64,000 bases of DNA from contig JAFIFZ010000041.1 in assembly GCA_020831775.1 (NCBI GenBank), forward strand, positions 1-64,000. The letters are read 5' to 3'. The position numbers and the translations under genes were made by a program. Position 1 is the first letter of the stretch. Every line of letters starts with the position of its first letter. The notes beneath the pieces are model-generated. The model was given only the letters and a program-made list of their open reading frames with translations. It had not been told where the DNA came from and did no database searches. Source of the stretch: Phycisphaerales bacterium (lineage in GTDB: Bacteria > Planctomycetota > Phycisphaerae > Phycisphaerales > UBA1924). Shown here piece after piece: positions 1-6,785 of the stretch.

Positions 1-42
1 CCGGCTCGCCGAGCCGGGTTCTCCACTTCCTACCCAGCCTCC

Positions 43-74
43 GCTCGCCTGCTCGCCTGCTCACCTGCTCAACC
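43..74. repeat. Four-copy 8-bp tandem repeat
   Basis: Four consecutive octamers read gctcgcct, gctcgcct, gctcacct and gctcaacc, the last two with substitutions. They lie in the noncoding stretch downstream of the dUTPase stop (dUTPase is on the minus strand). No gene is visible in positions 1-133. The stretch also begins with a small perfect palindrome (ccggctc/gagccgg, positions 1-17). The array is short enough to have arisen by slippage, and I assign no function. Confidence 0.6.
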
Positions 75-78
75 CTCT

Positions 79-97
79 CGCCCGCCGAAGGCGGGCG
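79..97 (-). terminator. Hairpin downstream of dUTPase
   Basis: Positions 79-86 (cgcccgcc) pair perfectly with 90-97 (ggcgggcg) around a three-base loop, 37 bases past the dUTPase stop on the minus strand. There is no clear T-run, so it is only a candidate intrinsic terminator or 3'-end stabiliser. Confidence 0.35.
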
Positions 98-133
98 CCC
101 CCGCACCCAGCGCCCAACTCCCAGCGCCCAGCC

Positions 134-607
134 TCACCCCGTCGACCCAAACCCACCCGCACCCCGCGCCGTCTCATCCAGCGACTCGACAGCGTCAACC
201 CTCGCCCGCGCCACCGGCGCGATCACCAGCTGCGCTACACGCACGCCGTGCTCGATCACGAAGTCCTCACGCCCAAGGTTCACCAGCGCCACCTTCACCT
301 CGCCGCGATAGTCCGCGTCGATCGTGCCCGGCGCGTTGGGGACCGTGACGCCGTGCTTGGTCGCAAGCCCCGAGCGCGGCCTGACCTGGCCCTCGAACCC
401 CGGCGGGATCGCCATCGCCAGCCCGGTCGGGATCAGCACGATCGACCCCGGCCGCAGCGTCACGATCTCCCCCTCGGGCAGGCACGCGGCAAGGTCCAGC
501 CCCGCCGCAAGCTCGCTCTTGTACGCCGGCAGCGTCGCCCGATCGCTCAGCAGGCGGACCGGCAGACGGACGGGATCACGAAAGTACGCGGGGGTGAGAT
601 CATTCAT
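134..607 (-). CDS. dut: Deoxyuridine 5'-triphosphate nucleotidohydrolase (dUTPase)
   Basis: Hydrolyses dUTP to dUMP and pyrophosphate, keeping uracil out of DNA and supplying dUMP for thymidylate synthesis; cytoplasmic homotrimer in this family. All five trimeric dUTPase motifs are visible in the 157-residue product: motif 1 AGLDLAA (35-41), motif 2 PRSGLA (77-82), motif 3 GTIDADYRG (94-102) with its conserved aspartates, motif 4 RVAQLVI (123-129) and the C-terminal flexible arm [10 protein letters not shown] (148-157) that closes over the nucleotide. The ATG at 607 is preferred over an upstream in-frame extension to 706 because that extension is Arg-rich and has no counterpart in the family. 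Length is normal. It is last in a minus-strand run. Confidence 0.96.
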   Translation of the reverse strand: MNDLTPAYFRDPVRLPVRLLSDRATLPAYKSELAAGLDLAACLPEGEIVTLRPGSIVLIPTGLAMAIPPGFEGQVRPRSGLATKHGVTVPNAPGTIDADYRGEVKVALVNLGREDFVIEHGVRVAQLVIAPVARARVDAVESLDETARGAGGFGSTG

Positions 608-747
608 GGGGGCCGAGCGTACGCCGCGGACCCGCCGCCGCACCCAAGAGCGCCCGCGCACCCGCAGAGACTCCACAGCCCGCCAACAGAGTTGCCGACA
701 GGGCAAAGCGGATCATCAGGATCGGATTGGTCGGCAGGCCGACGGCC

Positions 748-1032
748 TCAATCGCGGTCGATCGCCGCGAGGTCCTCGGCCGACAGCTTGCGGCGCATCT
801 GCTCGATCGCCCGGTCGAGCGAATCGATCATCCGCCTGGTCGAGGCGATGGCGTTGTCCATCGCGCTCTTGCCGGTCACCTGCTTGAACGCGTCGGAGCG
901 GTTCTGCTCCTCAGCGATCCGCTCGGTCGTCGCTTTCGCGTGCAGCAGCCCTTCGAGCAGAGCCTCCGCCCGCTCCTTGGCGGCGGTCGTCTCGACCAAA
1001 AGGCGCTGGGAAGTCTGGTCCATCGTGCTCAT
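748..1032 (-). CDS. Small coiled-coil protein, unknown function
   Basis: A 94-residue product that is highly charged and Ala/Glu/Arg-rich, with no signal peptide or membrane segment. Nearly the whole length reads as amphipathic helix: it starts MSTMDQTSQRLLVETTAAK and continues with heptad-like spacing of Leu, Ile and Met. I do not recognise a family. It lies between the dUTPase and a sugar-nucleotide enzyme on the same strand, with 140 and 163 base gaps, so co-transcription is possible but not shown. A second ATG at 1023 is an alternative start. Codon use matches the neighbours, which supports a real gene. Confidence 0.6.
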   Translation of the reverse strand: MSTMDQTSQRLLVETTAAKERAEALLEGLLHAKATTERIAEEQNRSDAFKQVTGKSAMDNAIASTRRMIDSLDRAIEQMRRKLSAEDLAAIDRD

Positions 1033-1195
1033 GGTTGCCGCATCGGCCTTTGCTCAGGGTCCACAAGCCCCGGAGCCCCCGGCCTCGGGGGATGTCGTTG
1101 GGGCCACCACCCCACCGATTGCGATCACTTGATTGTCCGCCCGCCGAGCCCCCGGTTCAACTCGGCAACCGACAAGCCCGTACAAAGTCCGATCT

Positions 1196-2815
1196 CTACG
1201 CGGCACGGCCCTCGCCGCCCGCGCCGCTCGGCACTCCTGACCCAACCCATGCGCCGGGCCGACGCATCTCGGGCACATGCCGCCGGATCGCCTCGACCAC
1301 CGACGCGTGCGGATCGGTCGGCCTAATCCGGCGCAGCTCGTCGAGCATCGCCTCCGCGTCGGGCGCCTCGGCCTCCTCGCCCGCCCACGCGTTGATCCCC
1401 GGGTGGGCGGTCGGCCGAAGCTGCTCGGCGGCGTACGCCAGCTCCTCGTGCAGCTTCTCCCCGGGCCTCGCCCCGGTAAACGCGATGTCGATCTTCGGCC
1501 TCGCCGGTCGGTCGTTCGCCTCCGCGTCGCGCAGCGCCCGCAGCAGCGCATCGACCGCGCCGGTCGCCCCGCCGTCGAGCACCCGCGGCTCGAACCCGTG
1601 CGCCCGCACAAACCGCATCGCCAAGTCCACGATCCGCACCGGCTCGCCCATGTCCAAGACGAACACCGGCGTCAGCCCGCCCTGACCCACCGGGAACGCC
1701 CCGGCCTGAATCACCAGCGTCGCGGCCTCGCGGATCGTCATGAAGTACCGCGTCATCCGCGGGTCGGTCACCGTCAGCGGCCCGCCCTCGGCCATCTGCG
1801 CCGACCAGATCGGCAGCACGCTCCCCGCCGAGCCGAGCACATTCCCGAACCGCACCGTCGCAAACCTCGTCGCCAGCCCCCGGTCGATGCAGTCGCGCTC
1901 CAGCCCGCGGACGAACAGCTCGGCGAGGCGCTTGGTCGCCCCCATCACCGAGGTCGGGTTCACCGCTTTGTCTGAACTGATGAGCACGAACCGCTCGACC
2001 CCCGCCTCGACCGACGCCCGCGCAACCGATGCCGTCCCGAAGACATTGTTCGTGACCGCATCGGCCGGATGCTCTTCCATCAGCGGGACATGCTTGTGAG
2101 CCGCGGCATGGAACACCACATCCGGCGACAGCTCCGCGAACCGGCGCAGCGTCGCCGCCTCATCAACCACATCGTGCAGCACCGCCCGCCGAGCCAGCCC
2201 GGGGTGCAGGCGCGCGATCTGGCGGTCGATCTCGAACAGGGCGTTCTCGGACCGCTCCATCAGCACCAGCTTCGAGGGGGCGAACCCCGCCGCCAGCCGC
2301 GCCAACTCAGACCCGATCGACCCCCCCGCCCCGGTCACCACCACGCAGCGTCCGGCCAGCGTCCGCTCGACCTGGGCCCGGTCCAGCTCGTGCGGCTCGC
2401 GATCGATCAGGGCGCAGAAATCGACCCCCGCCCGCCGCAGCGTCGGCGCCGGCTCATCCACCGCACGCGCCTCGGCGATCGCATCGGTCAGTGCCGGCAC
2501 CTGCGCCACACGCACCCCGTGCTCGCGCAAGACCGCCCTGGCCCCCGAGCCGAGCTCCGGCCCGTCCGACGCCAGACAGACGATCGCCAGCCCGACGCGC
2601 AGGGCCGGGCAGATCCGCCCGAGCTCGTCGAGCCCGCCGAGCACCGGCAGTTCGCCAATCGAGTCTTTCATCCTCCCGCCCCCCACGAGCACGATCCCCG
2701 CAGGGCGGGCCTCGCCGGGCGGGGCGGCCACCATCGCGGTCAGGCCTGCGGCCGTCTCTGCCGAGGCGATCAGGATCGTGGCGCCGGGGTCGGAAAAGGT
2801 GCTGGGTTCGGGCAT
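1196..2815 (-). CDS. CapD/WbpM-like nucleoside-diphosphate sugar 4,6-dehydratase/epimerase
   Basis: A short-chain dehydrogenase-fold enzyme acting on UDP-sugars for surface polysaccharide, in the CapD/FlaA1/WbpM family. The Rossmann nucleotide-binding motif GAGGSIG is at 162-168, the family signature HAAAHKHVPLME at about 236-247, and the catalytic stretch SSDKAVNPTSVMGATK at 280-295. In the last, Met291 takes the place of the usual SDR tyrosine before Lys295, as in the 4,6-dehydratase branch. The first 150 residues form a separate alpha/beta-like region. It shows none of the four N-terminal transmembrane helices of full-length WbpM, so this 539-residue protein should be soluble. With manC, manA, glmS and the glycosyltransferases elsewhere in the window, it fits capsule or exopolysaccharide precursor supply. 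Whether it is dehydratase or epimerase cannot be settled by reading. Confidence 0.88.
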   Translation of the reverse strand: MPEPSTFSDPGATILIASAETAAGLTAMVAAPPGEARPAGIVLVGGGRMKDSIGELPVLGGLDELGRICPALRVGLAIVCLASDGPELGSGARAVLREHGVRVAQVPALTDAIAEARAVDEPAPTLRRAGVDFCALIDREPHELDRAQVERTLAGRCVVVTGAGGSIGSELARLAAGFAPSKLVLMERSENALFEIDRQIARLHPGLARRAVLHDVVDEAATLRRFAELSPDVVFHAAAHKHVPLMEEHPADAVTNNVFGTASVARASVEAGVERFVLISSDKAVNPTSVMGATKRLAELFVRGLERDCIDRGLATRFATVRFGNVLGSAGSVLPIWSAQMAEGGPLTVTDPRMTRYFMTIREAATLVIQAGAFPVGQGGLTPVFVLDMGEPVRIVDLAMRFVRAHGFEPRVLDGGATGAVDALLRALRDAEANDRPARPKIDIAFTGARPGEKLHEELAYAAEQLRPTAHPGINAWAGEEAEAPDAEAMLDELRRIRPTDPHASVVEAIRRHVPEMRRPGAWVGSGVPSGAGGEGRAA

Positions 2816-2935
2816 CGCTTGCGGCTCTCAGGTGGTCGGAAGTCTCGGGCACTCGCTCAACACCCGGTATCGGCCGCGGGGCCGCTTTGCGGTCAGCCGA
2901 TGGGCCGGGGCGATCGCCGCTATCGTGCCCGCTGC

Positions 2936-3616
2936 ATGATCACGCGCATTTCCGGCAGACTGGCTGGCGTCGACGGGCTCTCGATCACGATCGATCTGGA
3001 GGGTGGCCTCGCCTACGAGGTGCTGACGCCGACCTACCTCGCTGAGCAGCTCGCCTCCGGCCGCCTCGCTCACGACAGCCGGATCGGGGGGGGTGACCGG
3101 CAAGGGGGCGACGCCCGCATCACGCTCTGGACACTCCAGTACCTCGAAGCCCAGGGCCAGGGCTCCTCCTTCCTGCCCCGGCTCGTCGGCTTCGCCTCGC
3201 CCGACGAACGCCGCTTCTTCACCGTCTTCACGACCGTCAAGGGCCTGGGCAACCGCAAGGCGCTGCGGGCGCTGGCGGTCCCGCCGGCGCAGATCGCTTC
3301 GGCCATCCAACGCAAGGACACCGCCGCGCTGCAAAAGCTCCCCGAGATCGGCAAGCGCCTCGCCGACACGATCGTCGCGGAGCTCTCGGGCAAGATCGCC
3401 CCGTTCCTCGACGCCTCGCTTGAAAAGTCGCTCGAATCGGCGTCGGTCGCGGAGGCCAAGCCTCTGGGCGGCCCCGCCTCCGAAGCGGTCGATGCTCTGG
3501 TCGCGCTGGGCGAAACCCGCGCCGAGGCGGAACGCAAGGTCGCAAGAGCGATCGAACGCCTCGAACCCGAGGCGGACGCCTCGACGATCGTCGCCGCGGC
3601 GTTCGGCGCAAGCTGA
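2936..3616 (+). CDS. ruvA: Holliday junction branch migration protein RuvA
   Basis: RuvA binds the four-way junction as a tetramer and loads the RuvB helicase during recombination repair. The 226-residue product has the N-terminal OB-fold domain (MITRISGRL onwards) and two helix-hairpin-helix motifs (around TVKGLGNRKALRAL, 100-113, and LQKLPEIGKRLADTI, 132-146). A linker and a C-terminal RuvB-interacting domain with EAVDALVALGETRAEAERKV follow. The OB domain carries an extra loop of about 20 residues (42-61, Gly/Asp/Arg-rich) compared with the usual protein. The ATG at 2936 was chosen because the family begins exactly with this M-I-x-x-I-x-G sequence. It is divergent from the CapD-like gene and 34 bases upstream of manC. 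ruvB and ruvC are not in the window. Confidence 0.94.
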   Translation: MITRISGRLAGVDGLSITIDLEGGLAYEVLTPTYLAEQLASGRLAHDSRIGGGDRQGGDARITLWTLQYLEAQGQGSSFLPRLVGFASPDERRFFTVFTTVKGLGNRKALRALAVPPAQIASAIQRKDTAALQKLPEIGKRLADTIVAELSGKIAPFLDASLEKSLESASVAEAKPLGGPASEAVDALVALGETRAEAERKVARAIERLEPEADASTIVAAAFGAS

Positions 3617-3650
3617 CGCGCTGCCGCCAACCCCGCACTACCCTGATCGC

Positions 3651-4754
3651 ATGAGCGACCACCGCTACGCGATGATCATGGCCGGGGGATCGGGCACGAG
3701 GCTCTGGCCACTCTCCCGCAAGGACCTGCCCAAGCAGCTCATCCCGCTGTTTCGAAGCCCGGGCGAGGAGCGGGCCCGCTCGCTGCTGGAGATCTCCGCC
3801 GACCGCCTCGATGGCCTCATTCCCGCTGAGCGTCGCTACATCTGCGCAGGCGAACGCTACCGCGAACAGATCAAGGCCGCCCTGCCCGGCTTTGCCGACC
3901 CGCAGATCCTCGGCGAGCCCGAGGGGCGCGACACGGTCAACGCCGTGGGCTTCGCAGCCGCGATCCTCAACAAGCTCGACAAGGACGCCGTATTCTGCGT
4001 CCTCACGGCCGACCACATCATCGACCCGCCCGCGGCGTTCCGCCAGGCGGTCGAGACGGGCTTCCGCCTGATCGAGCAGGACTGGTACCGCTTCGTTTCC
4101 TTCGCGATCGCGCCGACCTACCCCGCGACCGGCTTCGGGTACATCGAGCATGGCGAGCCGTTCAACGCTTTTCCCGACGCGTTCAAGGTCAAACGCTTCG
4201 TCGAGAAGCCGGACCTCAAGCGGGCGACGGAGTATGTCCGCTCCGGCCTGTTCTCGTGGAACAGCGGCATGTTCGTCTTCCACTCCGGCGCGTTCATGAA
4301 GGCGCTGAAGAAGTTCAAACCCGAGAGCTACGAGGGCCTGAAGAAGATCGCCGACGCGTGGGGCACGCCCGACCAGGAACGCGTGCTGAGCGAGATCTAC
4401 CCGACACTGCCCAAGACCAGCGTCGATTACGCCGTGATGGAACCCGCGTCGTCCGACGACGAGTTCTCGATCTGCGGCGTCTCCATGCCCGTCCGCTGGC
4501 TCGATGTCGGCTCATGGCCGAGCTACGCCGAGACGCTCCCCGCCGACGACCAGGGCAACCGCGTAAGCGGAAATGTGACCCTGACCGACAGCCGCGGCAA
4601 TCTCGTCGTCGGCCCCGACGACCACACGATCGCGCTGCTCGGCTGCGACAACCTCGTGGTGGTGCACACGCCCAAGGCGACGCTGGTGATGCCGCGGGAG
4701 CGGGCGCAGGATCTGAAACTGCTGCACGCGGAGCTGGACGAAGAGTTGCAATGA
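3651..4754 (+). CDS. manC: Mannose-1-phosphate guanylyltransferase
   Basis: Makes GDP-mannose from mannose-1-phosphate and GTP for polysaccharide, glycolipid or compatible-solute synthesis. The nucleotidyltransferase signature AGGSGTRLWPLSR (11-23) with downstream PKQ (27-29) is intact, and the FVEKPD motif that binds the sugar phosphate is present mid-protein. At 367 residues it is the single-domain form, without the cupin phosphomannose isomerase domain often fused to ManC. A separate manA lies at 40365-41408. The ATG at 3651 follows ruvA by 34 bases. The stop is followed within 31 bases by a palindromic repeat that could end transcription. Confidence 0.93.
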   Translation: MSDHRYAMIMAGGSGTRLWPLSRKDLPKQLIPLFRSPGEERARSLLEISADRLDGLIPAERRYICAGERYREQIKAALPGFADPQILGEPEGRDTVNAVGFAAAILNKLDKDAVFCVLTADHIIDPPAAFRQAVETGFRLIEQDWYRFVSFAIAPTYPATGFGYIEHGEPFNAFPDAFKVKRFVEKPDLKRATEYVRSGLFSWNSGMFVFHSGAFMKALKKFKPESYEGLKKIADAWGTPDQERVLSEIYPTLPKTSVDYAVMEPASSDDEFSICGVSMPVRWLDVGSWPSYAETLPADDQGNRVSGNVTLTDSRGNLVVGPDDHTIALLGCDNLVVVHTPKATLVMPRERAQDLKLLHAELDEELQ

Positions 4755-4784
4755 GGCGAGCAGTTGGTAACAAAGGATCTGTGG

Positions 4785-4810
4785 CACTGGCGGCTCGCCC
4801 GCCAGTGTTT
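4785..4810 (+). terminator. Palindromic repeat (family A) doubling as a terminator for manC
   Basis: A perfect 9-bp stem, cactggcgg (4785-4793) with ccgccagtg (4799-4807), around loop ctcgc, followed by a short ttt. It lies 31 bases past the manC stop. The same stem occurs at 31512 and 61219, and an imperfect copy at about 4953. The T-run is short, so termination is plausible but weak. Confidence 0.5.
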
Positions 4811-4844
4811 CCTGTCATTGACATGTCGGGAGCACTCTCGTGCC

Positions 4845-4931
4845 ACCGACCTCGGCTCTGCGAGGTCGGTGCGCTAGACACACCCCATCGCAACGAACAT
4901 CCAACGGCACCGACCTCTGAAAGAGGTCGGT
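4845..4931. repeat. Two copies of an ACCGACCTC-stem hairpin (family C)
   Basis: Copy 1: accgacctcg (4845-4854) pairs with cgaggtcggt (4861-4870), six-base loop. Copy 2: accgacctct (4909-4918) pairs with agaggtcggt (4922-4931), three-base loop. Both stems are perfect over 10 bp and flanked by variants of tgcca/tggca. Only this pair was seen in the window. Confidence 0.7.
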
Positions 4932-5045
4932 GGCACGAAGCAAAACCTGTGGCACTGACGGCCTGCCCGCCAGTGTTCGGAGCTTGCAGAGAACTCAGTT
5001 CCACTCTCGACGGATCCCTCGCTCCGAAGGAGCGATGGGCTGTAG

Positions 5046-5098
5046 CCACGGGTGGAGCACAATCCGACGCAAAGCGTCGGTGCGTGCGCAACCCGTGG
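5046..5098. repeat. Nested palindromic repeat (family B), copy 1
   Basis: An outer stem ccacgggt (5046-5053) with acccgtgg (5091-5098) encloses an inner stem ccgacgc (5064-5070) with gcgtcgg (5074-5080). It is preceded by the conserved leader tgtagcc. A second full copy with the same two stems and leader lies at 61335-61386. A third, simpler copy with only the outer stem lies at 5201-5229. Confidence 0.75.
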
Positions 5099-5200
5099 AA
5101 CGCGACAAAAAAATCCAAGGAGCCCCGAAGGGGCGAAGGACTTCTTGGATCGCACACTTCCGCCGCCCCTTCGGGGCGGGTTCAATGCTCGCGACTCAAT

Positions 5201-5229
5201 CCACGGGTTCAGCTTCGCTTCACCCGTGG
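5201..5229. repeat. Family B outer-stem hairpin, short copy
   Basis: ccacgggt (5201-5208) pairs with acccgtgg (5222-5229) around a 13-base loop. The inner CCGACGC stem of the full-length copies is missing and replaced by a small gaagc/gcttc-like loop sequence. It may be a decayed or alternative form. Confidence 0.55.
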
Positions 5230-5301
5230 CAAGGATCCGGCGATCCTTCGGATCGCATACACACTGCGCAGATCGCCGCTCACCCGCTCGGGGTCCCGAC
5301 C

Positions 5302-5802
5302 ATGACCCCCGGCTTCGCTCCGCGCAGCTCCAGCACCCGCTACCTCGCCATCGACCTCGGCGACAAGCGCACCGGCATCGCCGTCGGCGATCTCGTCACG
5401 GGCTCCAGCCCCATCGGCGTTGTCGAGACGCCCATCGCCCACGACTCGGGCGAGGCGCTCCTCCGCGACCTGCTTCACGCGATCGACGAGCACCTCGACC
5501 CCTCGGGCGAGCTTGTCTTCGGCCTGCCCCTGAACATGGACGGCACCGAGGGCCCGCGCGCAAGAACCGTCCGCTTGTTCGCCGCACGACTCGCCGATCG
5601 CTCGGGTCGAAAAGTCCACCTCCAAGACGAACGCCTCACCAGCGCCGAGGCGGACTGGGCGATGGCCGGCAGCGGGCTGACCCACGCCCAGAAAAAGCGG
5701 CTCCGCGACGCGCTGGCGGCCGCCGCGATTCTCCGAGATTTCCTCGCCGCCCTCGACCGGGCCGCCCCCACCGATCCCGACGGGGCCCCCGACGACGCAT
5801 GA
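5302..5802 (+). CDS. ruvX: YqgF/RuvX family putative pre-16S rRNA nuclease
   Basis: RNase H-like fold protein; the family takes part in 16S rRNA 5'-end maturation and was earlier called a Holliday junction resolvase. The 166-residue product shows the first beta-strand motif AIDLGDKRTGIAVGD near the N-terminus with its catalytic-type Asp. It also has GLPLNMDGTEGPRA in the centre and the QDERLTSAEA motif followed by the C-terminal helix with a further Asp (LRDALAAAAIL). The ATG at 5302 was chosen over an in-frame extension to 4930, because the extension is made of intergenic hairpin repeats. Length after ATG 5302 is slightly above the roughly 140-residue family norm, because of an acidic/proline tail. 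Confidence 0.9.
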   Translation: MTPGFAPRSSSTRYLAIDLGDKRTGIAVGDLVTGSSPIGVVETPIAHDSGEALLRDLLHAIDEHLDPSGELVFGLPLNMDGTEGPRARTVRLFAARLADRSGRKVHLQDERLTSAEADWAMAGSGLTHAQKKRLRDALAAAAILRDFLAALDRAAPTDPDGAPDDA

Positions 5803-5918
5803 GGGTTCGGATTCAGGCCCGGACCATCCGGGAATGTGCGCAATATCGGGCCGGTTGTCGCTCTTGAAGCCCTCCCGCCCGATACAACCAGCCGAGGGTG
5901 GCGACAATCTTCACCGCC

Positions 5919-5924
5919 AGGAGG
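5919..5924 (+). promoter_or_regulatory. Strong ribosome binding site fixing the start at 5934
   Basis: AGGAGG with a nine-base spacer to the ATG at 5934. It lies inside the in-frame extension beginning at 5898, and so argues that translation starts at 5934. Confidence 0.75.
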
Positions 5925-5933
5925 GTGCCCACG

Positions 5934-6785
5934 ATGACAACGCTTGCGACCTTATTGGTAATGGCCCTCACCACGCTCCAGAGCGCGATGCTGACTCTCG
6001 CTGGATCCGAGCCCGCCGAGCCGGAGGCCCCGATCCGCACCGCCGACGACCTGCTCCTCGCCCTGGAGCGCGAGGGCGAGGGCATCCGCACGCTCCGCGC
6101 CGGCATCCGCTACCAGCGAGAATTCGCCGTCGCCGGCGACATCCAGACCCGCACCGGCACGCTCTACTACCGCTCGAGGCCCTCCGATGAGGGCGGGCCC
6201 GACAGCCGCGCCTTCGCCGTGAACTTCGACACGATGCAGGTCGGCGGCGTGCTCCACCGCGACCGCGAGATGGTCTACATCTTCGACGGATCGTGGGTCG
6301 TCGAGAAGCACCCCCGCGAGCGTCAGTTCATCAAGCGCCGCGTCGTGCCCGAGGGCCAGGCGTTCGACCCCCTCCGCCTCGGCGAAGGTCCGTTCCCGAT
6401 CCCCATCGGCCAGAAGCGCGACGACATCGTCGAACGCTTCGAGGCGACGCTCGTCCCCGTCGAGGAAGGGCTGTGGGACGACGAACTGGTCGACTTCGCG
6501 TCGCGCAGCACGACCTTCCAGCTCCGCCTCGTTCCCCGACCCGCATACTCGCGGGAACTGGAGCTCACCGAGGTGCGGATCTGGTACGAGCAGAGCAGCG
6601 AAGGCCCGCTGCGGCTCCTGCCCCGCATGGCCTGGACCAAAACCGCCGACGAGGACGAATCGATCGTGCAGCTGATCAATGTGCGTTTCAACGAGCCGCT
6701 GCCCGAGGGCGTGATCGACACCGAGCCGCCCGGCGCGGGCTGGGATGTCGACATCCGCGACGATTTCGCAGAGAGGCGCCGATGA
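5934..6785 (+). CDS. Exported LolA/LppX-like protein of unknown function
   Basis: A 283-residue protein with a hydrophobic N-terminal export segment (TTLATLLVMALTTLQSAMLTLA) and then a beta-rich body. The pattern (ADDLLLALEREGEGIRTLRAGIRYQRE, then YYRSRP...RAFAVNFD, then VYIFDGSWVVEKHPRERQFIKRRV) resembles the half-barrel of LolA and outer-membrane lipoprotein-sorting proteins. That assignment rests on recognising the fold pattern, not a diagnostic motif. No lipobox cysteine is seen. The start at 5934 is set by a strong Shine-Dalgarno sequence. Its stop overlaps the start of the next gene (ATGA at 6782-6785), so the two are translationally coupled and probably act in the same exported process. 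Confidence 0.7.
   Translation: MTTLATLLVMALTTLQSAMLTLAGSEPAEPEAPIRTADDLLLALEREGEGIRTLRAGIRYQREFAVAGDIQTRTGTLYYRSRPSDEGGPDSRAFAVNFDTMQVGGVLHRDREMVYIFDGSWVVEKHPRERQFIKRRVVPEGQAFDPLRLGEGPFPIPIGQKRDDIVERFEATLVPVEEGLWDDELVDFASRSTTFQLRLVPRPAYSRELELTEVRIWYEQSSEGPLRLLPRMAWTKTADEDESIVQLINVRFNEPLPEGVIDTEPPGAGWDVDIRDDFAERRR

Larger units (their letters stand above)
4755..5301. other. Noncoding stretch built of stacked hairpin repeats
   Basis: No convincing gene lies in these 547 bases; the open frame that crosses them is only an upstream extension of ruvX. Nearly the whole stretch folds into successive hairpins from at least three repeat families: CACTGGCGG/CCGCCAGTG (4785-4807 and a decayed copy at about 4953-4975), ACCGACCTC/GAGGTCGGT (4845-4870 and 4909-4931), and CCACGGGT/ACCCGTGG (5046-5098 and 5201-5229). 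A stem ATCCAAG/CTTGGAT (5113-5119 with 5144-5150) encloses a GCCCCGAAGGGGC palindrome. It looks like a landing zone for intergenic palindromes. Confidence 0.75.

Noticed and set aside
4930-5301. N-terminal extension of ruvX through the hairpin repeats
   Set aside because: The extra 124 codons consist of intergenic repeats, and the conserved protein begins at 5302.
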